DNA of 64,000 bases from Heracleum sosnowskyi (Eukaryota; Streptophyta; Magnoliopsida; Apiales; Apiaceae). Below the pieces are notes generated by a model. It did no database searches. It saw nothing but the letters and a program-made list of their open reading frames with translations, and was not told where the DNA came from. The stretch covers positions 62,001 through 126,000 of the forward strand of contig JAUIZM010000018.1 of the NCBI GenBank assembly GCA_030848705.1. The letters are read 5' to 3'. Of the stretch, positions 8,985-18,432 are shown piece by piece. Position 1 is the first letter of the stretch; each line of letters begins with the position of its first letter. Position numbers and translations under genes: made by a program.

Positions 8985-11182
8985 TTAAAGAACTGGCCTT
9001 TGTCAGGCAAAACAACATTTCTAACTGAAACTACTTCATCCTCTTTCACATAAGAGCGTTTCCATTTATAACCAGCCTTAACACATTTCTGAGTAGGCTT
9101 AGGGCTAAATGAATCCACTCTAGTCTGAGGAGAACTAGTAGTCTTTGCTTTAACATGCTTCTTATTATTAACATGTTGACGTGGAGCAGTCTTATCACTA
9201 GATACATGCTTTTTATTAAAGAAAGCATACATAACATTAAAAGCACAAGACATGCACTTACTCACACCACATGCTTTATGAGAAGAATTAACAGCAGGCA
9301 TGTTAGTTTTACAGTTGTTTTGATCCAACTTATGGATATCTGATTTAGTCTTTTCAGTTGTAGCAACTTTGACTGGAATATCAGATACACACTTTTTGGA
9401 TTGCTCAGCTTCTAAAGCAACATCTTCTTCATGAATCTCCTCAGCAATAATGATAGAGTATTCATTCAGAGGCTCTGCCTCAGACTCCTTACAGAAGGGT
9501 GTTTTAATACCCTTAAGAATATAAGGAACAACCTTTCCTTCTTCTCTGACTCTACAAGGTGTATTAATACCAAGCAATCCTATAGCCTCATTATAATCAT
9601 AACCTATACTGACATGATTACCAATAGCTTGTTTATTGAAAATTTCTTTAGCCGTTTTACAAGAGTTGTAATAGGCATTAGCTTTGGTTTTGAGCTCACT
9701 AATCTGATCTTTGAGAATGGTTTCCAGTTGAATATAACATTTAACCCTATTCTCAAGAAAAGCAATTTTCTCAGTAAGTTCATCCTGATTAAAATGCACA
9801 AGTTTCAAATCTTTTAATTCCTTTTCAAGATTTGTGTTTAAAAGATTTATTCTATCATTTTCAGTGCGTGCACAACTTATGGTGCCACCAAGATGATAAA
9901 TCATTTCAGCATCAGTAAAGGTTACCTCTGACATGTATCTGGATGAAGTGCCTTCCTCTTTAGCCATTAAAGCAAGGTTCCCAATCTCACCTGCTTCTTC
10001 ATCACTGTCAGTGTCATCCCAACTCTTTCCCTCAGCAACATAGGCCTTCCCAATCTTGTTCTTCTTGCTAGAATCAAATGTGTTTCTAGTCACTTGTTTT
10101 GGCTTTCTGCACTCAGTAGCAAAGTGACCCAACTCATTGCAATTGTAGCATCTGATTATACTTCTGTCCACAGTTCCAGTTTTGTAGCCACCCCTTGTGC
10201 CACTTGAAGATGAAGATCCACCTCTCTGAAATCTGGGTCTAAACTTAAGATTGGGATTCCTCTTGAATCTAAACTTCCCAAACTTTCTGACTATCAAAGC
10301 CAAATCACCATCCTCCAGCTGATCAAGTTCTTCCAAAGAATAGAAGTCACCACCAGATTGATCAATGGATGTTAATCCATATTCAACATCAATAACATTC
10401 ATGTGAGAACTGGAAGATTGAACAGCCTTCACTTCCAGTTTCTGTGGGACTTCAGCAGCCAATGCAGTGGAGGTACCAACAATCCTTCCAGTTCCATACA
10501 GCTCCTTCTGTTGAATCTGCTCCAGCTCATAGGTCTTCAAGACACCATACAATCTTTCCAAAGCAAGCTCATTCATGTCTCTTGCTTCTCTAATAGCAGA
10601 TATCTTGTGCTCCAAATGAGGTGGAAGTGTAAGAAGGAACTTCTTGTTAATCTCCTTGTTGGTGTAGTGCTTCCCATTGAGATTCAGATCATTGATTAAT
10701 TTGTTGTATCTTTCAAAAACCTGAGAGATACCTTCACCAGGGATTGATCTGAAATGCTCATATTGTGAAGTGAGAATTTCCAGCATATTCTCCCTAACTT
10801 CCTCTGTCCCCTCATTGATTATCTCTATTGTTCCCCAAATGTGTTTGGCAGTTTCACAATTTAGAACATGATTATGCATGATAGGATCAAGACTCTCAAT
10901 AAGGATCAACTGAAGACAGGAATCCAAGGTAACATCCTCTTTCTCATCAGGAGTGTACTCCTTGGGATCTTTAGGGTACATACTAGCAGGCCTAGTAACA
11001 ACGTTATCCACTGTTATCTCTTCCTCAATAATCATAGGGAGTTTGGGACCTTTCTTCAGCACATCCAAGTATTTAGGATTTGCAACCTTAAGAAATAGGA
11101 GCATTTTCTTCTTCCACATTGGATAATGCTCCTTGCTGAATATTGGGATTTTAACTGTCCCCACTTTCTGTGCAGTAGACAT
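8942..11182 (-). CDS. gag: Copia Gag nucleocapsid protein
   Basis: 746 residues with an ATG at 11182-11180, 106 bases after the 5' LTR. The first 230 residues form the capsid-like UBN2/retrotran-gag region. A basic stretch at 300-320 precedes a CX2CX4HX4C zinc knuckle (C345 to C358) that binds RNA. The tail of nearly 390 residues, much of it charged helix (coiled-coil-like at about 430-510), is far longer than in small copia gags and resembles Sirevirus gag. It ends in TAA at 8944-8942, inside the open pol frame. Gag packages element RNA in cytoplasmic virus-like particles. Confidence 0.94.
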   Translation of the reverse strand: MSTAQKVGTVKIPIFSKEHYPMWKKKMLLFLKVANPKYLDVLKKGPKLPMIIEEEITVDNVVTRPASMYPKDPKEYTPDEKEDVTLDSCLQLILIESLDPIMHNHVLNCETAKHIWGTIEIINEGTEEVRENMLEILTSQYEHFRSIPGEGISQVFERYNKLINDLNLNGKHYTNKEINKKFLLTLPPHLEHKISAIREARDMNELALERLYGVLKTYELEQIQQKELYGTGRIVGTSTALAAEVPQKLEVKAVQSSSSHMNVIDVEYGLTSIDQSGGDFYSLEELDQLEDGDLALIVRKFGKFRFKRNPNLKFRPRFQRGGSSSSSGTRGGYKTGTVDRSIIRCYNCNELGHFATECRKPKQVTRNTFDSSKKNKIGKAYVAEGKSWDDTDSDEEAGEIGNLALMAKEEGTSSRYMSEVTFTDAEMIYHLGGTISCARTENDRINLLNTNLEKELKDLKLVHFNQDELTEKIAFLENRVKCYIQLETILKDQISELKTKANAYYNSCKTAKEIFNKQAIGNHVSIGYDYNEAIGLLGINTPCRVREEGKVVPYILKGIKTPFCKESEAEPLNEYSIIIAEEIHEEDVALEAEQSKKCVSDIPVKVATTEKTKSDIHKLDQNNCKTNMPAVNSSHKACGVSKCMSCAFNVMYAFFNKKHVSSDKTAPRQHVNNKKHVKAKTTSSPQTRVDSFSPKPTQKCVKAGYKWKRSYVKEDEVVSVRNVVLPDKGQFFKYAGPNQYWAPRKD

Positions 11183-11271
11183 CTTTTGAGATTTTTAGAA
11201 TTAAAATAAAAAAATCAGAGTTAAGAAAAAAATCTCAAACAATTGGATCTTTGATTAGTATATCAATCAAA

Positions 11272-11286
11272 AGGCTCTGATGCCAA
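11272..11286 (-). other. Primer binding site, initiator tRNA-Met type
   Basis: One base after the LTR the element strand reads TTGGCATCAGAGCC, close to the TGGTATCAGAGC used by most plant copia elements and complementary to the 3' end of initiator tRNA-Met. One base differs from that consensus. The sequence from here to the gag ATG at 11182 is the leader. Confidence 0.85.
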
Positions 11287-11287
11287 T

Positions 11288-12591
11288 TGTTAGGTCCTGA
11301 TAAGTTTGTAGAAGGGGGGTTGAATACAAACTATACCGTTTTATCGAATTTGTCCTTTAAATGATTTAACTGTTTAGAACAAATTAATGCGGAATAAAAA
11401 CTGAAACAATATTCAAGTTAAATAGAAACTCTATTAAACTTGAGGAGTGTTACAACTTTGATCACTGATTACAAAGAACTTAATAAAACAAATCTAGAAT
11501 AAATTCGACATGAATTTATCTATTTTTGTAATAAAAAGGATCGAATACTAAAAAGTAGTTCGATATAAAATCTAGGGATTATGATCCGCTAGAAAGCTAA
11601 AGCAGTACAAGAGATACAATTCTTATGAATTAAATGTTGAAGAACAATCAAGAATTAAATCTCTGGCGAATTTTGTAGCTTGACAGTTGAAGAAGTAATG
11701 AAGAGAGAATGAAATATTTGTTGTTGTCTTTACTTCTGTGTTAACTGATACACTAAATGTCAACTGCCTTTTGTTTGCATTTATACAATTTATTTGTATA
11801 TATTTCCACGCGCCAATCCACTTGCAGTTTGTACTTGGAAGACTAGCTGGAAAACATTTCTTTTTGCCTTGGAAGACAATCGGGAAGACAAGCTATTGTA
11901 TTAAGAAGACATTCGGGAAGACAAGGGAATGGCCTAGGAAGACTTTCGGGAAGACTCACTTGTGAGTCTTCCTAGTTCATTTTTCTAAGTCTTCCTAGTT
12001 CAAACCTAAGTCTTCCTAGTTCATTTTTATTCTAATTTAAATAATTAACTAAATAAATTATGTATTAATTTAATTCTTTGCAGAATTAAATTAATAAATA
12101 ATATACTTAATAATATTAATTATTTATAAGAGAATAAATAGAATTAGTTGACTTCTCAATTAATTCTAGAATCACTTAAAACTTAGATAAAGAATAAACA
12201 TAATAGTACGTTGACACTCGATGCACTGTCTGGTTCATGAGTGACTAACGACAATGTCTGTTCTTTATCTATTTAACTTTAAGCAGTGATTCACTACCTT
12301 CTCATTCAAGAACTCCGTAATCAGTATCTTTTTCTGTCACCACTTGAAATCTCTGTCACTTTAATAAATCCACTGAGCTTGAATACTTCATTGAGGCTTG
12401 ATCAATAAATTGAGCTTCTTTCAATGTAGAATAACTTCAAGTCTGTAGATGACTTTAATCTTCATTCTTTGACAGATATAACCTTCTGAGATTCCTGTGA
12501 CAATTGATTTTTATTATTTACTTATTACATCTTAATTAAAGTTGAGTAGGATCCTCGGTGTTTACAAATAGGCCTGGACATATGCCTTTCA
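11288..12591 (-). repeat. 5' LTR, complete (1304 bp)
   Basis: Bounded by TG and CA on both strands: TGTTAGG at 11288 and a right end at 12591. The right part is near-identical to 1-684. In element sense, U3 runs from 12591, a GGAAGAC/GTCTTCC cluster lies at 12015-11837, and a TATA-like GTATAAATGC is near 11783, implying transcription from around 11750. The base after 12591 begins AGATA, the expected 5-bp target duplication, and the copy-B empty site has a single AGATA at 42953-42957. Confidence 0.94.
11834..12020 (-). promoter_or_regulatory. LTR U3 repeat cluster with central hairpin
   Basis: Six GGAAGAC-type copies on the plus strand are followed by three GTCTTCCTAGTTC copies in the opposite sense. 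At the switch point, 11949-11972, two 11-base arms (GGAAGACTCAC and its complement) flank a TT spacer. Clustered palindromic repeats just upstream of the TATA box are a reported feature of Sirevirus LTRs and are thought to be cis-regulatory. Confidence 0.6.
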
Positions 12592-15200
12592 AGATAATAT
12601 GTTTTAGTTTAAAGGTAATTGTCCGTAATATTTTTCGAAAATGAGTAGATTTTGTTAGGAAAAACTGTTTTAATTTTAAAAGGTAATTAGTTAGTTACTA
12701 TTCTTATATTATTAAATTAGTTTTTAATTATAATAAACTACCGAAAACCAAAATTTTCAATGTTTCGTCTTTAATAATATAGTACTAGCCTATAACACTT
12801 GCGGGGTCATCAAAGACAATTAAAAATCAATACGATAAATTATAAAATGATAAATTTAAATATTAATTGTAATATATAAAAAATAAATAAATAATACAAA
12901 TGGGGTGAGGAAAATAAATAAGACATTATTAATATTATTTCTTAAAATAAAATTAATAATAAGGACAAATAAAAAATTTAACATGTTTTAATTAAAAAAA
13001 GTAACTTTCCGTGATATTTTCAGAAGTGTTTTAATTATATTACTTGTATTTGTTAAAACAAATACGTTGACATGTTAAAATAGGTAAGTTTTTTTAAATA
13101 ATTAAAAGTATTAAATACGTTTTAAAATAAATAAGTAAGGGTTGCATTGATATTTTTGGAAAAAATAGATTTTAGTGAAAACAGATATAAATGGTAATAT
13201 GTTAATTTAAAGGTAATTATTACCGTGATATTTTTGGGAAAAAAAAAGTAGATTTTTGTTACAAAAAAATTTTTTTAATGATAAAAGTCAATCAGCTAGT
13301 TACTATTTTTATATTATTTTATTATTTATTAAATAGAATAAATGACCGAAAACCAAAACTTTCAATGTTTCGGCTTTAATAATAATATAGTATAGATAGA
13401 TTAAACACCAAAATATTTCTGATCAAATTGATGAGAACCGTTAGATAAAATATTAAAATTATTATATAAAATATCTTTTCTATTTTTCCTAACAAAAACA
13501 TCTCATTTTTCAAAAATATCGCAGACAGTTTCATTTAATAAAATTGTTAATAACTAACTCATTACCATTTTTAGCCAAAGTGCATATTTTTTTTATATTT
13601 TCTAACTAAAATTTCTACTTTTCTATTTTTCCTAAATAAATCTCTAATTTTCCAAAAATATCACGAACAGTTTTATTTAATAAAATAAAATAATAATATT
13701 ATAATTATTAATGACTAACCAATTAGATTTTTTTTTCAAAACGTATATTATTTTTTATATTTTCTAACTAATATTTCTCCTAACTAAAATCTCAAATATA
13801 TCACGGGCAATTACCTTTTTTAACTAAAACATGTTAGTTTTTCTATTTTTCCTTAATAAAACCCCTCATTTTCCAAAAATATCACAGACAAACATTTAGT
13901 TATTTATTTTTAAACTTATTTTAATATTATAAATATTTTTTAAAAGTTTACCTATTTTAACATGTCTGCTTATTTTTCTTAACAGATGCAATTACTAAAA
14001 ATATTAAAATATAAATAATCAATTAGTTATTTATAACCAATTATCTTTTCAGCTAAAACACATTATATATTTTTTCTAATAAAGTCCCTCTTTTTCTAAA
14101 TATATCACGGGAAATTGCTTTTTACAATTTACTTTTTCTATTTTTCTCACTAAAATTCATTTTTTTTCCAAAAATATCAGAGGAAACCCTTTACTTATTT
14201 ATTTTAAAACGTACTTAAATACTTTAAATTATTAAATTTTAAAACCTCATTTTCCAAAAATATCACGGGCATTTACCTTTCTAAACTAAATATATGTTAC
14301 ATTTTTTATTTTTTCTTACTAAAACCCTTCATTTACAAAAATATAAAGGGCAAACCCATACTTATTTATTTTAAAATCTGTTTTAATGTTTTTAATTAAT
14401 TAAAAGTATTTAGTTATTTTAACATGTCTACTTATTTTTTGCACAATTACAATTAATAGAATATTAAAAAAATAATAATAAAATAATAATTAACAATTCG
14501 TGAATCGCACGGTTTTAAGCTTGTATTATTAAAGACGAAACATTAAAAGTTTTGATCGGTCGGTCGGTATTTGGTTGGATCTATCTATAATTTGGGTCGG
14601 GCCTATATATAACCAATTTATTTATAACCAATTGCTTTTTTCAGCTAAAATACATTACCTATTTTATTTATTTATTTTAACTAAAACAACTCATCTTCTA
14701 AAAATAAAATATGTAACATATATATATAATGATAATATTATTACATATTTATAACTGATTATCTTTTTCAGCTAAAACACATTATATATTTTACATTTTC
14801 TAACTAAAACAACTCATGTTCTAAACATAACACATGCAAAATAAATATGTAATGGTAATATTGTTATATATAATTATTAATAAATAACCACTTACCATTT
14901 TCAGCTAAACACATAATCTTTTTTATTTTTTCTAACTTAAACAACTAATTTTTCTAAAAGTAACACGAGCAACATATATATAGAAATGTAATATAATTTT
15001 CTATTTTCTAATTTAAACAACTAATTTTCTAAAAGTAACACGGGCAACATATATATATATATAATATATATAATTTTATATAATTATTAATAAGTAACTA
15101 ACTGTCTTTTTAAGAACATTGTCTGTTTTATATTTTTTAATTAAAACAACTCATATTCGAATTAAAAATAACATAGACAAAATATAGAAATAACATGCAT
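12592..15200. repeat. Helitron-derived repeat cluster, copy A
   Basis: AT-rich block of diverged repeats sharing cores such as CCGTGATATTTTTGGAAAA and CAGCTAAAACACATTATA, mainly in plus orientation before about 13390 and reversed after it. Ends resembling non-autonomous Helitrons recur: 5' ends of the type TCTATACTATATTATTAAAGC followed by a CGAAACATTGAAAGTTTT-like run (12784, 13396, 14523), and a GTGC-rich hairpin followed by TTTTAAGCTTG near 14492-14521. No protein-coding potential. Copy B (41945-45340) shares this, with a 36-base deletion and one of about 190 bases. Confidence 0.7.
12785..13396 (-). mobile_element. Short non-autonomous Helitron, copy A
   Basis: On the minus strand it starts with TCTATACTATATTATT at 13396 preceded by A, and ends with CTAG at 12785 followed by T: the A|T insertion and CTRR end expected of Helitrons. 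The 3' hairpin is weak. It abuts the 5' end of another element of the same family (12784 leftwards), suggesting serial insertion. The copy-B counterpart is 43146-43724. Confidence 0.55.
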
Positions 15201-15452
15201 ATTAATATTAAGTTTTTTCGTGCAGTTGATATTGATGTTTTCATACATTTTTTTGAACCGCACCAACCGCAAGAGCCCGCACAGCTAAAGTTGTGTCGAA
15301 TGTGCATACTACATGTGAGATGTTGGCACTTGGCAGTTGGTAAACCAAAATGTAATTACCGTGTCGAATGAGCATAATGTGCCTGCTACGCGTGTCTCTC
15401 ATTTAAAGCTCAGCACATGCATTTTCTGAATTATAAATTCACCACTCCTATA

Positions 15453-15545
15453 GAGTAATAGAGGTTCGCACCTCTACTCCTATAGAGTATAATAGAGGTT
15501 CGCAACTCTACTCCTATAGAGTAATAGAGGTTCGCACCTCTACTT
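15453..15545. repeat. Hairpin minisatellite, copy A (3 units)
   Basis: Three near-identical units of about 32 bases built from CTCCTATAGAGTAATAG and AGAGGTTCGCACCTCTA. Each contains the stem AGAGGT...ACCTCT with a TCGC loop, and a second short palindrome (ACTCCTATAGAGT). Copy B (45613-45720) has two copies of a longer unit, so the two loci expanded differently. Confidence 0.75.
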
Positions 15546-17396
15546 CTGTTACTACAGTCTACAAGTTCTAAATATGATTTCTCAGCTCTATAATAAAAAA
15601 AAATCTCTAAATGTTTAGGATGTAAATAAAGTGAGTTGAGCCGAATGCTTTCACCCTCAAATTCGATTAAAAATTCAACTCTAATTTTAAACTATAGTTC
15701 GAGAATTTGATTTAATATAAAAAAAATTATAAACCATTTACAAAAATAATATTTTAAACCATTTACGATCCTAAATATAAGTATTTACGTAATGTAAGTG
15801 ATAAGTAAATAATAATGTTGTGTGGCCGGTGATGAAAGCATAATTATATTTTGTTACTTGAAAGCAACCTATCCATTTTGACTATTCGGGGCTTCTTGTT
15901 CGTTGTTTGAAAATTGAAATTGGTGTAGACATATATACAAATGTTTTTCTTTTCAAAATTACGTGCACCCACTTGGCCACCACTAGTTGGGGGTGTACTC
16001 ATTTTCTTAAATTAGTTTATAACTGCACCCATGCATGCTTTTTATGCATGATTTTTAATAATTTATAGTTTTTTTTGGCATTTATACTACCTCACTTAAC
16101 AAAATATTTTTTTTGTTAATGAAAAAAGTTCTAATTGGAATAACAAATTATTATTGTTTCACTCGTATTTAATTGTAAATTTAAAATTATAAATTGTTCT
16201 TATCTTCTAATAAATTAAATTCTAAAAGATAAAATATTTTCAAAATATTTGGAAACCTAAATAAGAACAAGTAACCCTAATTTTGCAAAAAAACGCGGCT
16301 TTGCAAGGTTGCTATAATAAACCACAACCCTAACCCTAAATCTGCATGCCCCCTGAACCTAATGTGCATGCATTTTTCACCAACTTACTGCATTACTTCT
16401 CTAGTTTTACTATCCTAAATTACAATTTTCATTGATAAACCACCCCACTCCACTTTGAAGCGTTCCACTTTCATCATGCTCCACTCTGTCGTGTTACAAT
16501 ACTAAATCCAACGGCTATGCATGGGTTGGCTACTAATAATCTAATATGCTATCCTCCTGTGGTTGCTGACCGTTTTCCTTCGTGTAATTCGTGTCGTGAC
16601 GTTGTTGAAGGGTAAACATAAACCCGGCACTAAATCTCGTACTTTCGTTTTGTGTACTAAAAATGTAAACACAAACACTAAATTTTCGTGTCGTGTCGAA
16701 AATTGTCGGGTCTAATTATAAAGAGTGAAAAAAAAAACCAACAAATTATAGCAGACCTTCTTTCTCACTTGTTGCTTGCGAGCTGCGGTTTACTAGGAGT
16801 TCATTATCCGGAAAACTCCCTTTATATTATTCCAGAGTGGATCGAGGTACCAAGCTGCAAGTGTCAAGGAAGGGGCCTTTGGGCCTTTGCTACTTAAATG
16901 TGTCGTGCAACGAGCAGGAGTCCTACAGAGATCAAAGCCTTAATGATTTCTTTATGGAGTTGAGGATAAACAGTTTCTAAGTTCATATGCAATATTATTA
17001 GTTGTGCGTTCCAAGTTAGAACATATTCCTTCGGGGCAGGTAAATTCGATCAATTAACATAAAATGGATGTCAAAGGTCTTGGACACAAAAATTTTTGAC
17101 CATTTTTACTGACAAAATATGCATTTCTCTCATCTTGGTATCTAAAAAAAGAAAAGAAAACTCCCTAATACTGGGTTGGTGGAATGATTTCAATTGGCGG
17201 ACAAAGATAACGCTTCTTTATTTTGTAGTGTCCGATTACTATCTTTCACTCTGATCTCAAGTGTAAGTCAGCACCTTCTGTCGCCAGTGTTATGGATGCA
17301 CTGTTGAGTTAATTGTTAGCATTTATAGAATAAAAATATTAATATGTACCTGTATGCTAATACTCATTAAATCTTATTAAAATTCTTCATTACCAG
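15546..17396. other. Intergenic DNA without a recognised gene, copy A
   Basis: AT-rich sequence with runs of T. Two telomere-like AACCCTAA boxes lie at 16323-16340. A remnant at about 16570-16735 (CGTGTCGTGTCG and a TTGTCGGGTC end) resembles the hAT-like MITE at 28241. The short ORFs at 16688-16980 differ between the two copies and I do not regard them as genes. A 5' exon of the ankyrin pseudogene could lie here, but I cannot identify it. Confidence 0.5.
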
Positions 17397-17986
17397 ACTG
17401 CTTGAAACTTCTATTGGAGAAGAATAAAGATCTCATTAAGGTACCAGATTCCTGCGGGTGAACGGTTTTCCATATGTTGGAGATTTAGTAGCTGCAGTCA
17501 AATCTTTGGGGTACGCACCAGAGAAGATATACAACAGAGCGCCTCTTCATGTTGCAGCATATAAAGGAAATATTGATGTCATGATAAAACTTGCAAATTT
17601 TTATCCCGATTGTTGGGAGATTGTAGATGGTAAAGGTCAAAATATCTTTCACATTGCGTTGGAGCAAGAACAATTGGAAGTTGTTAGATTTATTTTTGTC
17701 ACGGGGTTCCAGAGCAGCGCAAACTTACTAATTAAAAGGGATAAGGAAGAAAATACGCCTCTTCACCTCATTGCTAAGTTGGGAACTGGCATCCCCAGAC
17801 TGGGAAGCACTTGACAGGACTGTTGACCTCAGCCAGATAGACTGGGAAGTACTCAAGGACAGCAATCTCACTCCTTAGATATTATCATACGTGGCGTACA
17901 AGAAACTAATACGCTGGGGATGCATCCTTCATAATCATTTCATGACTGCAAATCGCTTTCAACTAGTTGTGGAGGTTAAGCATTAA
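17397..17986 (+). pseudogene. Ankyrin-repeat protein pseudogene, copy A
   Basis: After an intron-like TTACCAG the translation gives degenerate ankyrin repeats, including APLHVAAYKGNIDVMIKLAN and NTPLHLIAKLGT, as in plant ankyrin membrane proteins of the ACD6/ITN1 type. A TGA interrupts the frame at 17458-17460, a frameshift follows the last clear repeat (about 17795), and a TAG interrupts the continuation (SQIDWEVLKDSNLTP). The first repeats and the C-terminal membrane (PGG) domain are missing. The family assignment beyond ankyrin is inference. Copy B at 50550-51139 has the same stops and frameshift, so it was dead before duplication. Confidence 0.8.
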
Positions 17987-18277
17987 AAAGCTCGAATTTG
18001 TGAGATGTTTCTTCTTACAATTTCACCCCAGGATAAGCTATCTGCCTTGCAAATTTCTTCTTAATATGACAATCTTATATTGTTTGATTAACCGCATGTT
18101 ATGCTCAATATTTGGCATAACTAATATTTTTTAATAATTCTGTAATAATCAAGTTCTTGATCGAAATTAACATCTCAATTGAATTACAACTTAAAATAAA
18201 AACTTAGTTCACTTCAAACTAATTCTAGCATAGGCAGGCGATTAGAAGATATATGTATCACCCTCCTTAGTTTCTCC

Positions 18278-18432
18278 TCACCCACTTTGACGTATCCTGA
18301 CTTGGCCCAGAAGGGTCCCCATGAATTTCTGATAATGAAATAATTTTCCTTCATATTCATGGCAACAACAACAACATGAAAATCTTTGAAAGTGTCATCT
18401 GGTACTTCATAATATAAATACGGTTCTGCTTA
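18278..18432 (-). pseudogene. Papain-like cysteine protease remnant, copy A
   Basis: Minus-strand translation gives YFIIRNSWGPFWAKSGY, the conserved NSWG segment around the catalytic Asn of C1A proteases. Only about 50 residues remain; the catalytic Cys and His regions are absent. Compared with copy B (51431-51654) about 60 bases are deleted just after SGY, replacing the C-terminus. Possibly derived from a papain-type protease gene. Confidence 0.65.

Larger units (their letters stand above)
1..12591 (-). mobile_element. Sirevirus-type Ty1/copia retrotransposon, left end outside the window
   Basis: The element reads on the minus strand: 5' LTR (11288-12591), primer site, gag, pol, a 1,166-codon third ORF, polypurine tract and 3' LTR (from 684 leftwards, cut by the window edge). 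Integrase before reverse transcriptase places it in Ty1/copia. A long gag with a coiled-coil tail and a large ORF after pol are the marks of the Sirevirus lineage; the lineage call is inference. By eye the 685 shared LTR bases differ by two substitutions and one 1-base indel, so insertion is recent. It sits inside a Helitron-like repeat whose copy-B counterpart (around 42953) has no insert. All three ORFs are long and open; the only visible coding problem is the gag/pol frame change. Confidence 0.93.

Noticed and set aside
9431..9817. 128-codon plus-strand ORF within gag
   Set aside because: Antisense shadow of the gag coiled-coil region.
15453..15545. CRISPR-like array of spaced palindromes
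   Set aside because: Units are contiguous and without unique spacers in a plant genome; it is a minisatellite.
16323..16345. Telomere-like AACCCTAACCCTAAA
   Set aside because: Only two repeats, so a telo-box or chance match rather than an interstitial telomere; no gene is attached.
16688..16980. Overlapping short plus-strand ORFs starting MSCRKLSGLI, also at 49843-50133
   Set aside because: The reading frame differs between the two duplicate copies because of small indels, and no domain or splice context supports coding.
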